Below are positions 41,878-49,799 of a stretch of DNA of 64,000 bases, piece after piece. The position numbers and the translations under genes are program-made. The DNA lies in NCBI GenBank assembly GCA_963663145.1, contig OY760134.1, positions 1,178,001-1,242,000 on the forward strand, written 5' to 3'. The notes under the pieces are model-generated. The model was not told the origin of the DNA and made no database searches. It was given only the letters and a program-made list of their open reading frames with translations. The DNA comes from Azotimanducus sp963663145. Lineage in GTDB: Bacteria > Pseudomonadota > Gammaproteobacteria > Pseudomonadales > Azotimanducaceae. Within the stretch, counting starts at the first letter, position 1. Each line of letters begins with the position of its first letter.

Positions 41878-43443
41878 ATGACAAGTGATCAGTCCGATTG
41901 GCTGGCGGCGATTGACTTGGGCTCCAACAGCTTTCACCTGCTGGTGGTGCTTCACCGAGAAGGGCGGTTGCAGGTGCTCGACCGGCATAGGGAAATGGTG
42001 CGCTTGGCGGCCGGCATCGATGCGCAAGGACATCTCAGCGAATCGAGTCAGCAGAGGGCGCTCGACTGCTTGTCGCGATTTCACGAGCGTATTCGCAATA
42101 TTCCTAGGCACAATGTGCGGGTGGTGGGTACTAATGCCCTAAGAAGGGCTCGAAACAGCGTTGATTTTGTCGGTCGCGCCGAAGCGCTGTTGGGACGGGA
42201 AATCGAGATTATTTCTGGGCGCGAAGAAGCCCGCCTCATCTATTCGGGAGTGTGTTATTCCTTGGAGGATGACGAAGAACGGCGACTGGTGATCGATATA
42301 GGCGGAGGGAGCACCGAGTTGATTTTGGGCGCGCGTGCGCGGCCTCGTCTCACCGAGAGCCTGTACATGGGGTGCGTCACCATGTCTCAGATCTACTTCG
42401 GCGATGGTGACATTCGCGAGTCTTCCATGCGCGATGCGTGCATGGCGGCCTTGCAGGAACTTGAGCCGGTGGAGACCGTGTTTCGGGGTTTTGGTTGGGA
42501 CAGCGTGGTTGGGGCCTCGGGCACCATACTCTCCGTATTGGACATCCTCTTGGCACAGGGTTGGAGCCAGGATGGAATCACCTTGGCGGGTGTGGACAAG
42601 CTCATTCGCTGGATGATTAAGGCTGGACATGTTGATCGCTTGACGCTCGAAGGGCTATCACAGGAAAGGCGCAGTGTGTTCCCGGGTGGTGTCGCGATCT
42701 TGCGGTCCGTGTTGGATTCTATCGGCCTTGAGCGGATTCAGGTCTCCGATGGAGCGCTGCGTGAAGGCGTGGTAATCGATCTCCTTGGCCGATTTGAACA
42801 CAACGATATTCGAAGTGAATCGATAAAGGATCTCGCACAACGCTTCCATGTAGATCAGGATCATGCGGCGCGGGTCAGACGCACAGTGCTCTCTATGTAT
42901 GATCAAGTGGCGCAGGACATCGGCGAGGAAGCACTTCCCTATCGCGAATTGCTTGGCTGGGCGGCGCTGGTGCATGAAATCGGGCTCGACATCGCACATG
43001 CGCAGCACCACAAGCACGGCGGTTATCTCCTTACCCATATGGATCTACCCGGGTTCTCTCAAATGGACCAGCGGCGGGTGTCCCTCCTGGTGCGCGCGCA
43101 CCGACGAAAGTTCCCGATCGAGGAGTTTTCCGCGCTGGAAGAGACCGAGCGCGGCTACTTTTTGATACTCGCCTGCATATTGAGGCTTGGCGTTGTGCTT
43201 CACCGCGGACGATCCGAGGCGGCGGTGGCGCCCGTGTCGATTCGAGTGAAAGGTTCAATGCTCGAACTCACCTTCCTTTCCGATTGGCTGACGCACCATC
43301 CGTTGACCCGTCTCGACCTCGAACAAGAACGCGAATTCCTCTCCGAGACGCCTTTCTCGTTACATATCCGCAAAAGCGAAAAGGACACCCGCCGAAAAAT
43401 CCGCCAAGGGGACACCCGCCGAGGACCGCCGACCCGTGCTTGA
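41878..43443 (+). CDS. ppx: Exopolyphosphatase (Ppx/GppA family)
   Basis: 521 residues. LAAIDLGSNSFHLLVV is the ASKHA phosphate-1 loop, VIDIGGGSTELI the second, and GREEARLIYSGV sits between. The C-terminal HD-like region has LVHEIGLDIAHAQHHKHGGYL. It removes terminal phosphates from polyphosphate (or hydrolyses pppGpp). The last 20 codons contain two copies of an 11-bp motif that reappears inverted beyond the transposase gene, giving a KDTRRK and GDTRRG repeat at the C terminus. The convergent ppk1 gene lies past the transposase module. Confidence 0.93.
   Translation: MTSDQSDWLAAIDLGSNSFHLLVVLHREGRLQVLDRHREMVRLAAGIDAQGHLSESSQQRALDCLSRFHERIRNIPRHNVRVVGTNALRRARNSVDFVGRAEALLGREIEIISGREEARLIYSGVCYSLEDDEERRLVIDIGGGSTELILGARARPRLTESLYMGCVTMSQIYFGDGDIRESSMRDACMAALQELEPVETVFRGFGWDSVVGASGTILSVLDILLAQGWSQDGITLAGVDKLIRWMIKAGHVDRLTLEGLSQERRSVFPGGVAILRSVLDSIGLERIQVSDGALREGVVIDLLGRFEHNDIRSESIKDLAQRFHVDQDHAARVRRTVLSMYDQVAQDIGEEALPYRELLGWAALVHEIGLDIAHAQHHKHGGYLLTHMDLPGFSQMDQRRVSLLVRAHRRKFPIEEFSALEETERGYFLILACILRLGVVLHRGRSEAAVAPVSIRVKGSMLELTFLSDWLTHHPLTRLDLEQEREFLSETPFSLHIRKSEKDTRRKIRQGDTRRGPPTRA
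43383..43420 (+). repeat. Two direct copies of GGACACCCGCC at the ppx 3' end
   Basis: GGACACCCGCC occurs at 43383-43393 and 43410-43420, 27 bases apart. The exact reverse complement GGCGGGTGTCC occurs twice beyond the transposase gene, at 44821-44831 and 44860-44870. Paired inverted motifs around a REP-associated transposase are what such elements typically show. Confidence 0.75.
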
Positions 43444-43636
43444 GCATGATCTAGCATTCGATTGTGCGGGTCGCAACATTTGATCTATACAAAAGCTCAA
43501 AAGAGGTTAAATTTCGGGCAAACGCTCAAATTTTTCAAAAGAATGCCGTATTTGGCGCAAATCAGTGCCATATCTCACAATAAGATGGAGACATCTCTTA
43601 CCTGTGCCCTCGGCGAGTTGTTGCACAATATGCGGC

Positions 43637-44602
43637 ATGACAATTCCTAGGTGCCAATTGATCGACCGCGAGTTGGGAGGATTTCATCATGTGGTCTCTC
43701 GTTGTGTGCGCAAGACATTCTTGTGCGGCGTGGATGCGGATTCAAATCGAGATTACTCGCACCGAAAGGGATGGATTGAGGAGCGGATCTTGTTCCTTAC
43801 GGATGTATTCACCGTTCGGGTCTATGCCTATGGAGTCATGTCCAACCACTGCCATATCGCTCTGGAGTATCGTCCTCAGGATGCAAAGAATCTGACTGAC
43901 GAAGAGGTGGCTCGTAGGTGGCTTGTTATCTATCCGCCAAAGAATCCCAAGCATTTTGAACTTAGGGTAGAGGCGCTACTCTCGGACCCGGAAAGAATGG
44001 GGCTGCTGCGTAGTCGAATAGCTGATTTGTCGTGGTTCATGGCATGTTTAAATGGCCACATTGCGCGTAGAGCGAATCGTGAGGACGACTGCACGGGTCG
44101 ATTCTGGGAAGGGCGCTTTCACAGTTCGCGACCCATGGAAAGCTTGGACCACGTATATGCCTGTATGACCTACGTAGACCTCAATCCTTTGCGGGCGGGC
44201 GTGTCAATGGAGGTGGCCGAGGAGGGCGATTACACTGCGGTGCGCCGCAGGGTGGAAGAATCACACAGCGATGGTGGGAAGCTAGGGGAGGTTCTAGCCC
44301 CTTTGAGACTCGACAGGAAGACCGGTCGAATATTCACTGAGGCTCCGACATCGCTCACGGTGGGCCTCGCTACGTACTTGGAGCACCTTGAATGGACAGC
44401 ACGAAGTGAGGCGGAAAAGCACGCTGGCCGAAGTGCCATTCGCTTGGAAGCACCGCGCACTCTGAGGAATCCTGAGGCTTTCCTAAAGCTAGTGCGTCGA
44501 TATTACCGCCGCTGGGGACGAAAGATGGGGCCTCGAGAAAAGCCGCCCATTGAACATCGTTCACATCAGAACGCGGAAGGAGAAGCCAGGGTCGGCACTT
44601 AA
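43637..44602 (+). mobile_element. REP-associated tyrosine transposase (RAYT, IS200-like Y1)
   Basis: About 321 residues. The HUH motif appears as GVMSNHCHIALEY, the fold continues with LSWFMACLNGHIARRANRED and GRFWEGRFHSS, and YACMTYVDLNPLRAGV carries the catalytic Tyr region. RAYT proteins are domesticated single-strand transposases that move or maintain REP hairpins. The frame is open upstream to 43565, but ATG 43637 gives the family start (PRCQLIDRELGGFHHVVSR). Upstream 43444-43636 is AT-rich with no other gene. The module separates convergent ppx and ppk1. Confidence 0.88.
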
Positions 44603-44751
44603 AAACCTGTGGCACCGAGCTGCATTTCTGCCGCCCGGAGAGAGCGCGTGCCTGTTGTTTCTACGCAATCTAGCGATCTCAATAAGAACCTTATCGCTAT
44701 CTCATAAATTAAGTTTTATGTGCCGCCGAAACAAGTGAAGGCTTTGGATTG

Positions 44752-44787
44752 GGACACCTGCCTGCGGGGGCAATCTGGTGGGTGTCC
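44752..44787. repeat. Imperfect hairpin built from the RAYT-associated motif
   Basis: GGACACC at 44752-44758 and GGTGTCC at 44781-44787 are exact reverse complements, with GC-rich sequence between. The arms are variants (GGACACCTGCC) of the motif in ppx, so this is a candidate REP hairpin. The remaining bases of 44603-44751 show no gene. Confidence 0.6.
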
Positions 44788-44811
44788 ATTCAGGTTAGTG
44801 GGGCTAGTTAT

Positions 44812-44883
44812 GGGGTTGTGGGCGGGTGTCCCGGTGGGTTTAGTGGGTTTGGGGTTGTGGGCGGGTGTCCCGGTGGGTTTAGT
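44812..44883. repeat. Tandem 33-bp identical repeat containing GGCGGGTGTCC
   Basis: A 33-base unit at 44812-44844 is repeated without change at 44851-44883, period 39. Each carries GGCGGGTGTCC. The second copy covers the ppk1 stop codon (44881-44879). Together with the copies in ppx it brackets the transposase gene. Confidence 0.85.
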
Positions 44884-46936
44884 TCGAGAACTTTTGGAGC
44901 AGGCTTGCTTGGCTGTCGTGAGGCGTCTCCCCGTCGCGCGGCGCGATGAGTTGATAACTGCCGTTCGCGTCCAATTGCCACGCACGAACGCTGTCGGAGA
45001 GGTAGTTCTCGAATGATTCAGAGATGATTCGGTCTCTCAGACGTTTGACGCGAACGGGGAAACAAACCTCGATGCGATCATGGAAGTTTCGCGGCATCCA
45101 GTCGGCGCTCGCCAGATACACCTCGTATTTGCCGCCGTTTTCGAAGTACAGCACCCTCGTGTGTTCGAGGAATCGCCCCACGATCGAGCGTACTCGAATA
45201 TTCTCGGAAATGCCTTCGATGCCTGGGCGAAGTGCGCAAAGGCCGCGCACGATGAGATCGATCTGAACGCCGGCGCGCGATGCCCGGTAAAGTTCCGAGA
45301 TAATCCGCGGATCTATCAGTGCGTTGAGTTTCGCCATGATTCTTGCCGACTTACCAGCTTCGGCGTTTTCTATTTCTCGCGTGATCAGGGATTGAATGCC
45401 CTCAAAAAGAGTGAAGGGCGCTTCGAGTAGCGCCGTCAACTTGCCCGGCTTCCCCATGGCCGTGAGCTGATGAAATATCTCTTGGACATCGCGCCCAACT
45501 TCATCACGGCAGGTCAAAAGCCCGTAATCCGTATAAAGCCGCGCCTTCACAGCATGATAGTTGCCCGTACCCAGATGCGCGTAACGTACCAGCTTGCCTT
45601 CCTCGCGCCGAATGACAAGGCTCATCTTAGCGTGCGTCTTATAGCCCACGATGCCGTACACCACCTGCGCACCAGCGTCCTGCAGGCGGTTCGCCAGTTC
45701 AATATTGTCAGCCTCATCGAATCGCGCCCGCAGTTCGATCACGACTAGTACCTCCTTACGGTTGCGCGCGGCATTCAAGAGCGCTTGCGCGATGGTCGAA
45801 TCGGCTCCGGTTCGGTAGAGCGTTTGGCGAATGGCGAGTACGTTTGGGTCCGTTGCGGCGCTCTTGAGGAAATCAACAACCGGCGCAAAGGATTCAAAAG
45901 GGTGGTGCAGAAGAATGTCGCCGGCTTTGATTGCAGCAAAAATATCCGTCTGGCTGCGCAGCGCTTGCGGATATGCTGGCATGAACCCAGGGTAGCGGAG
46001 TTCTGGCTGATTGACGCGCGAAGGAATCGACGAGAGTCGGTTCAGGTTTACCGGTCCGTTGCACCGATACACATCTCGCGGGCCGAGCCCAAATCGAGAG
46101 GAGAGAAAGGACTCAAGATCCGATGGACAGTCGTCCGCGATCTCCAATCTCACCGCATCGCCATAATTGCGCGTTGAAAGTTCCCCTTCCATCGCACGCA
46201 AGAGGTCATCGACCTCTTCTTCGTCGACAAATAAGTCGCTATTGCGCGTTACCCGAAACTGATAGCAGCCCGTCACCTTCACGCCACGAAAGAGATTTTG
46301 CACATTGTCATGAATAATCGATGAGAGAAACACGAAGTCGTGAGGCCCGCCCGGAATGGCCACAACCCGGGGTAGGGCGCGAGGGGCCTGCACAACCGCT
46401 TTTGCCGTGTCCCGTCCGAAGGCGTCCTTGCCTTTGAGAGTCACAATGAACGCAAGACCCTTGTTCAAGAGATTTGGGAAAGGGTGAGCCGGATCGAGTC
46501 CCATGGGCGTCAGAATAGGCGCCAGCTCCGTCTTAAAATAAGCTTTCAGCCACTTGCGTTGCGCGCGCGTCCATTCATTCCGTTGCAAGAAGCGTACGCC
46601 GCAGGATTCGAGCTCCGGTATCAGCACTTCATTCAAGATTCTGTAGTGCTCCTCGACCACTTGATGCGCCGTTTGGCTCACGTCTTCGAGCTGCTCGGTC
46701 GGAGTTCGGCCATCGGCACCGGGACGGCCCTTCTGCAGTTCCTGTTGCTTCAGTCCGGCAACGCGAATCTCAAAGAACTCATCAAGGATTTCTGCGGCGA
46801 TACAAAGGAACTGTAGCCGCTCGAGCATGGGCACGCTTTGGTCGCTGCAAAGCGAGAACACGCGCCGATTAAACTCAAGAAACGCGATTTCTCGATTGAT
46901 AAAGAAACTTGGACTGCTGAGATTGGGTGCGTCCAT
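44879..46936 (-). CDS. ppk1: Polyphosphate kinase 1
   Basis: About 685 residues, four-domain Ppk1. FINREIAFLEFNRRVF is the N-terminal block; RQTLYRTGADSTIAQALL and VVIELRARFDEADNI the first phospholipase D-like half; GYKTHAKMSLV holds the autophosphorylated His; SADWMPRNFHDRIEV and VRSIVGRFLEHTRVLYF the second half. It makes long-chain polyphosphate from ATP reversibly. The frame reaches a GTG at 46954; ATG 46936 is preferred. Convergent to ppx, the degrading enzyme. Confidence 0.96.
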   Translation of the reverse strand: MDAPNLSSPSFFINREIAFLEFNRRVFSLCSDQSVPMLERLQFLCIAAEILDEFFEIRVAGLKQQELQKGRPGADGRTPTEQLEDVSQTAHQVVEEHYRILNEVLIPELESCGVRFLQRNEWTRAQRKWLKAYFKTELAPILTPMGLDPAHPFPNLLNKGLAFIVTLKGKDAFGRDTAKAVVQAPRALPRVVAIPGGPHDFVFLSSIIHDNVQNLFRGVKVTGCYQFRVTRNSDLFVDEEEVDDLLRAMEGELSTRNYGDAVRLEIADDCPSDLESFLSSRFGLGPRDVYRCNGPVNLNRLSSIPSRVNQPELRYPGFMPAYPQALRSQTDIFAAIKAGDILLHHPFESFAPVVDFLKSAATDPNVLAIRQTLYRTGADSTIAQALLNAARNRKEVLVVIELRARFDEADNIELANRLQDAGAQVVYGIVGYKTHAKMSLVIRREEGKLVRYAHLGTGNYHAVKARLYTDYGLLTCRDEVGRDVQEIFHQLTAMGKPGKLTALLEAPFTLFEGIQSLITREIENAEAGKSARIMAKLNALIDPRIISELYRASRAGVQIDLIVRGLCALRPGIEGISENIRVRSIVGRFLEHTRVLYFENGGKYEVYLASADWMPRNFHDRIEVCFPVRVKRLRDRIISESFENYLSDSVRAWQLDANGSYQLIAPRDGETPHDSQASLLQKFSN

Positions 46937-47016
46937 TGACTGGCAACTAGCCACCGAGGGGCTTGGAAGTTTACCATTTGCGTCTCACAGGCTCTTGGCG
47001 CGAACGTTTCGAAAAA

Positions 47017-47787
47017 ATGACCGCAGGAGGACGGGACAGGCTCTACGCGCAACCACTTGAAAAAGTGCCTCCTTTCGAGTTTAACGAGGCGGTCAGCGGC
47101 GTGTTCGGCGACATGATTCGCCGCAGTGTGCCGGGTTATGAGGCGGTGGTGCGCATGACCGGAGCGCTGGTCGCCGAGGTCTGCGAGGCAAGCGAACTAC
47201 CGGAAAGAAATTCTCAAGGTGTGATCTACGATCTCGGCTGTTCGCTCGGCGATGCGAGCGAATGGGTGCTGGCCGCAACCCCGCGCCACCGAAACGACGT
47301 GATATTGATTGATGCTTCGCAATCCATGATGGAGCGATGCAGAGAACGCTTCAAGCACCAGCCCAGAGCGAAGTGCCTTTGTGCCGACTTAACGCGAATC
47401 GGCTTCGAGCCTGCCATCGCCTGCATCATGAATTACACACTGCAATTCATTGCCGAGTCCGAACGGACGTCCTTGCTGCAGCGATTGTGGCGGGCGCTGC
47501 TTCCCGGCGGAGTGCTTATCCTGTCCGAAAAAGTTCGATTGCAACCTCAGGAAAAGGACACCCAAACAATCTTGAGACACCATGCTTTCAAGCGACTCAT
47601 GGGCTACAGCGACCGGGAGATTGCGCAAAAATGCCAAGCTTTGGAGGACGTGCTGATTCCGGACCAGCTTGACTGCTTGATGGACCGATTGCAGGGTGTC
47701 GGTTTTGCCAGAATCCATGTCTGGTTCAAGTGTTTGAATTGGGTGTCCCTTGCCGCCTACAAGGATGTTCCACGCACCCATGCTTGA
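47017..47787 (+). CDS. cmoA: Carboxy-S-adenosyl-L-methionine synthase
   Basis: 256 residues. Makes carboxy-SAM from SAM and prephenate for tRNA wobble modification. FEFNEAVSGVFGDMIRRSVPGY is the family N-terminal block; IYDLGCSLGDASEWVL the SAM loop; IMNYTLQFI and LSEKVRLQ follow as expected. ATG 47017 removes a non-conserved extension of 18 residues. cmoB overlaps its end. Confidence 0.96.
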   Translation: MTAGGRDRLYAQPLEKVPPFEFNEAVSGVFGDMIRRSVPGYEAVVRMTGALVAEVCEASELPERNSQGVIYDLGCSLGDASEWVLAATPRHRNDVILIDASQSMMERCRERFKHQPRAKCLCADLTRIGFEPAIACIMNYTLQFIAESERTSLLQRLWRALLPGGVLILSEKVRLQPQEKDTQTILRHHAFKRLMGYSDREIAQKCQALEDVLIPDQLDCLMDRLQGVGFARIHVWFKCLNWVSLAAYKDVPRTHA

Positions 47788-48742
47788 AGCCCTTTTGTCG
47801 TGGCAATTCGAATCCTTGCCTCCTAGTCTGCGCATCCCTAGCGCTCGGAACACCGCTTTCCAGCGCCTAACGGGACATGGAGATGCCCCGCGCTGGGGTG
47901 TGGCTCTATCCGAGTTACCCGACCTCAGCCTGCTTGCAGCGGATTTCGGAGATTGCGTATCGCTCGACCTTGAAGGCCCATCGCAGGAGGGGTTGCGCAT
48001 GGCTTTGATGCAATTGCACCCTTGGCGAAAAGGGCCGTTCCGCTTGGGAGAAGTGCGTATCGACGCCGAGTGGCAATCAAACCTCAAGTGGAATCGGCTC
48101 TCCGCAATGTACGCGCATCTCCGAGGCGCCAAAGTCCTCGATGTGGGCTGTGGCAATGGCTACTACGGCTGGCGAATGCTTGGCTGTGGCGCCGACCTCG
48201 TGGTCGGCCTAGACCACAACACGCTATGCGTCGCGCAACACTTGTCGGTTCAGCGCTATCTGAAGGATCCGCGCAATCTGGTATTTCCTCTTGGCCTTTC
48301 AGACGTGCCTGATGCGTGGCAGACGTTCGATGTGGTTTTTTCGATGGGTGTCCTTTCGCACAGTCGAGACCCTCTGGCGCACCTCGGTGGGCTCTTTCCG
48401 AAACTGCGCGAAGGTGGATTGCTGGTGCTTGAGTCCCTCGTGGTGGGAATGGGCTCGGGAGAGCTTCGTCCGGCCGGTCGCTACGCGCGGATGCGAAACG
48501 TCTGGCGATTGCCTGGCGCACTTCGGCTGCAATCTTGGCTCGAAGAGGCGGGATTCATAGCGCCTCAACTCCTCTGCATCGCCCCCACCACGCCTCATGA
48601 GCAGCGGCGTAGTGAATGGACGTGCTTCGAGTCGCTTGTCGAGAGCCTTGATCTGAGGGATAGTGGTCGCACCCTTGAAGGCTATCCGGCACCCTGCCGA
48701 GCCCTCTTTACTGCACGACGGCCAGGAAGACCACTTGCATGA
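47765..48742 (+). CDS. cmoB: tRNA U34 carboxymethyltransferase
   Basis: About 325 residues, close to the E. coli enzyme (323). Transfers the carboxymethyl group of carboxy-SAM to 5-hydroxyuridine-34 to make cmo5U. WRKGPFRLGEVRIDAEWQSNLKW and VLDVGCGNGYYGWRM are diagnostic, then VFSMGVLSHSRDPLAHL. Start ATG at 47765 or 47780; both overlap the cmoA stop. Confidence 0.95.
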   Translation: MFHAPMLEALLSWQFESLPPSLRIPSARNTAFQRLTGHGDAPRWGVALSELPDLSLLAADFGDCVSLDLEGPSQEGLRMALMQLHPWRKGPFRLGEVRIDAEWQSNLKWNRLSAMYAHLRGAKVLDVGCGNGYYGWRMLGCGADLVVGLDHNTLCVAQHLSVQRYLKDPRNLVFPLGLSDVPDAWQTFDVVFSMGVLSHSRDPLAHLGGLFPKLREGGLLVLESLVVGMGSGELRPAGRYARMRNVWRLPGALRLQSWLEEAGFIAPQLLCIAPTTPHEQRRSEWTCFESLVESLDLRDSGRTLEGYPAPCRALFTARRPGRPLA

Positions 48743-48752
48743 AGACCTCTCG

Positions 48753-49136
48753 ATGAATCTGTTTCGATTTCGTCGCCACGCGGGCAAGATTCTCAAGATC
48801 TACGCCTGCTTGGTACAAAGCGATGTGCGCGGATTGCATCCGATGCAGATCTCTCGCCTCACCGGTCTGTCTTTTCATGAAGTGGCACGCCGACTCGATG
48901 CCACACCGGAGCTTTTTGTGCGTCTTGTGGTGGCGAGCGGGCAACCGCGACGCTATGCGCTGAATACGCGAGCGCGGGCCATGACAGCGAAGGAAGTCGA
49001 GCGATTTGTGCAGCGCGGCATCATGCGCGAGAGCTTGATTCTTTATTCATTGGTGGTGATGATACTCTTGGCGCTGATCACCGTGCTGCTGTCATCAATT
49101 CCCCTCTATCAGGCGGGGTTCGGCGCATCCAAATAG
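48753..49136 (+). CDS. Small membrane protein with winged-helix-like N terminus, unknown
   Basis: 127 residues starting MNLFRFRRHAGKILKIYACL. Residues about 30-75 (HPMQISRLTGLSFHEVARRLD, then a beta-rich ELFVRLVV-RRYALN stretch) look like a helix-turn-helix/wing. Residues about 98-120 form one transmembrane helix (ILYSLVVMILLALITVLLSS). A cytoplasmic DNA-binding-like domain tethered to the inner membrane is the simplest reading. It lies ten bases after cmoB and may share its transcript. No family is recognised. Confidence 0.6.
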   Translation: MNLFRFRRHAGKILKIYACLVQSDVRGLHPMQISRLTGLSFHEVARRLDATPELFVRLVVASGQPRRYALNTRARAMTAKEVERFVQRGIMRESLILYSLVVMILLALITVLLSSIPLYQAGFGASK

Positions 49137-49235
49137 TGCTCCAACGCCCCGCACCGTTCGCTCGCCGGCTTCACCTCTTTCTTGCGTATACTTGATCTTC
49201 TTCGGCAAGGTCTTTGACGACCTGGGATTGAAGCG

Positions 49236-49799
49236 ATGCAACCATTGACCGGACTCGTGAACATCAAGAACCTGCGCCTTACAGTGTGTCTTTGCGCACT
49301 CTGCAGTGCGTTCAACCTCGGCGCACAAACCCCGCCTACGCCCGACATCCTGACTGCGCAAACCCTTGAGGGGAACGTCTTGGTAATGCCCTTCGATATA
49401 TCATCGACCGGCGAGGTACTCGCCTCGGATGGAACTCGAATCAGCATAGGCGTTGAGGGTGACTACCGCGTCTACCGAGTGCTGCATCGCGGCAGGGAGC
49501 ATCATATTCATGTCGCTTTGCAGGGCCCACCTAGGCGCCTTGCGTTCGATCCGAAAGAAGAACGGTTTCGAGACGTGCTGCCCAGCTTGCGGGTGGAAAT
49601 GAACAATTACGATCAGTTGGGTGAAGTTGTTGAAGCGGCCGGAGCTATTGGCGGAAAGGCCTATGAAGCCCTTGGTTTCGCAATTGTGCGCTTGGGCCCA
49701 AATGAAAATCCGGCTGAAGTCGCTTCCAAGATGACTGCTTTGTCCAGCGTGAAGAGCGCCAGAATCCAGTTGCAGGGACCGCTGTATGTTCCGATGTAG
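49236..49799 (+). CDS. Secreted small protein coupled to S8 protease
   Basis: 187 residues. An N-terminal signal peptide (LRLTVCLCALCSAFNLGAQ) ends near residue 30. The mature part contains two beta-rich segments (ISIGVEGDYRVYRVLHRG and HHIHVALQGPPRR) and a C-terminal half reminiscent of a propeptide/inhibitor fold (AYEALGFAIVRLGPNENP, then ASKMTALSSVKSARIQ). This could be a detached protease propeptide acting as intramolecular-chaperone substitute; that is inference. It overlaps the protease gene by 14 bases. Confidence 0.6.
   Translation: MQPLTGLVNIKNLRLTVCLCALCSAFNLGAQTPPTPDILTAQTLEGNVLVMPFDISSTGEVLASDGTRISIGVEGDYRVYRVLHRGREHHIHVALQGPPRRLAFDPKEERFRDVLPSLRVEMNNYDQLGEVVEAAGAIGGKAYEALGFAIVRLGPNENPAEVASKMTALSSVKSARIQLQGPLYVPM

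Noticed and set aside
44720..45016. Open frame with GLWAGVPVGLV repeats
   Set aside because: It translates the 33-bp tandem repeat and then runs antisense into ppk1; the repeat is better explained as part of the RAYT-associated element.
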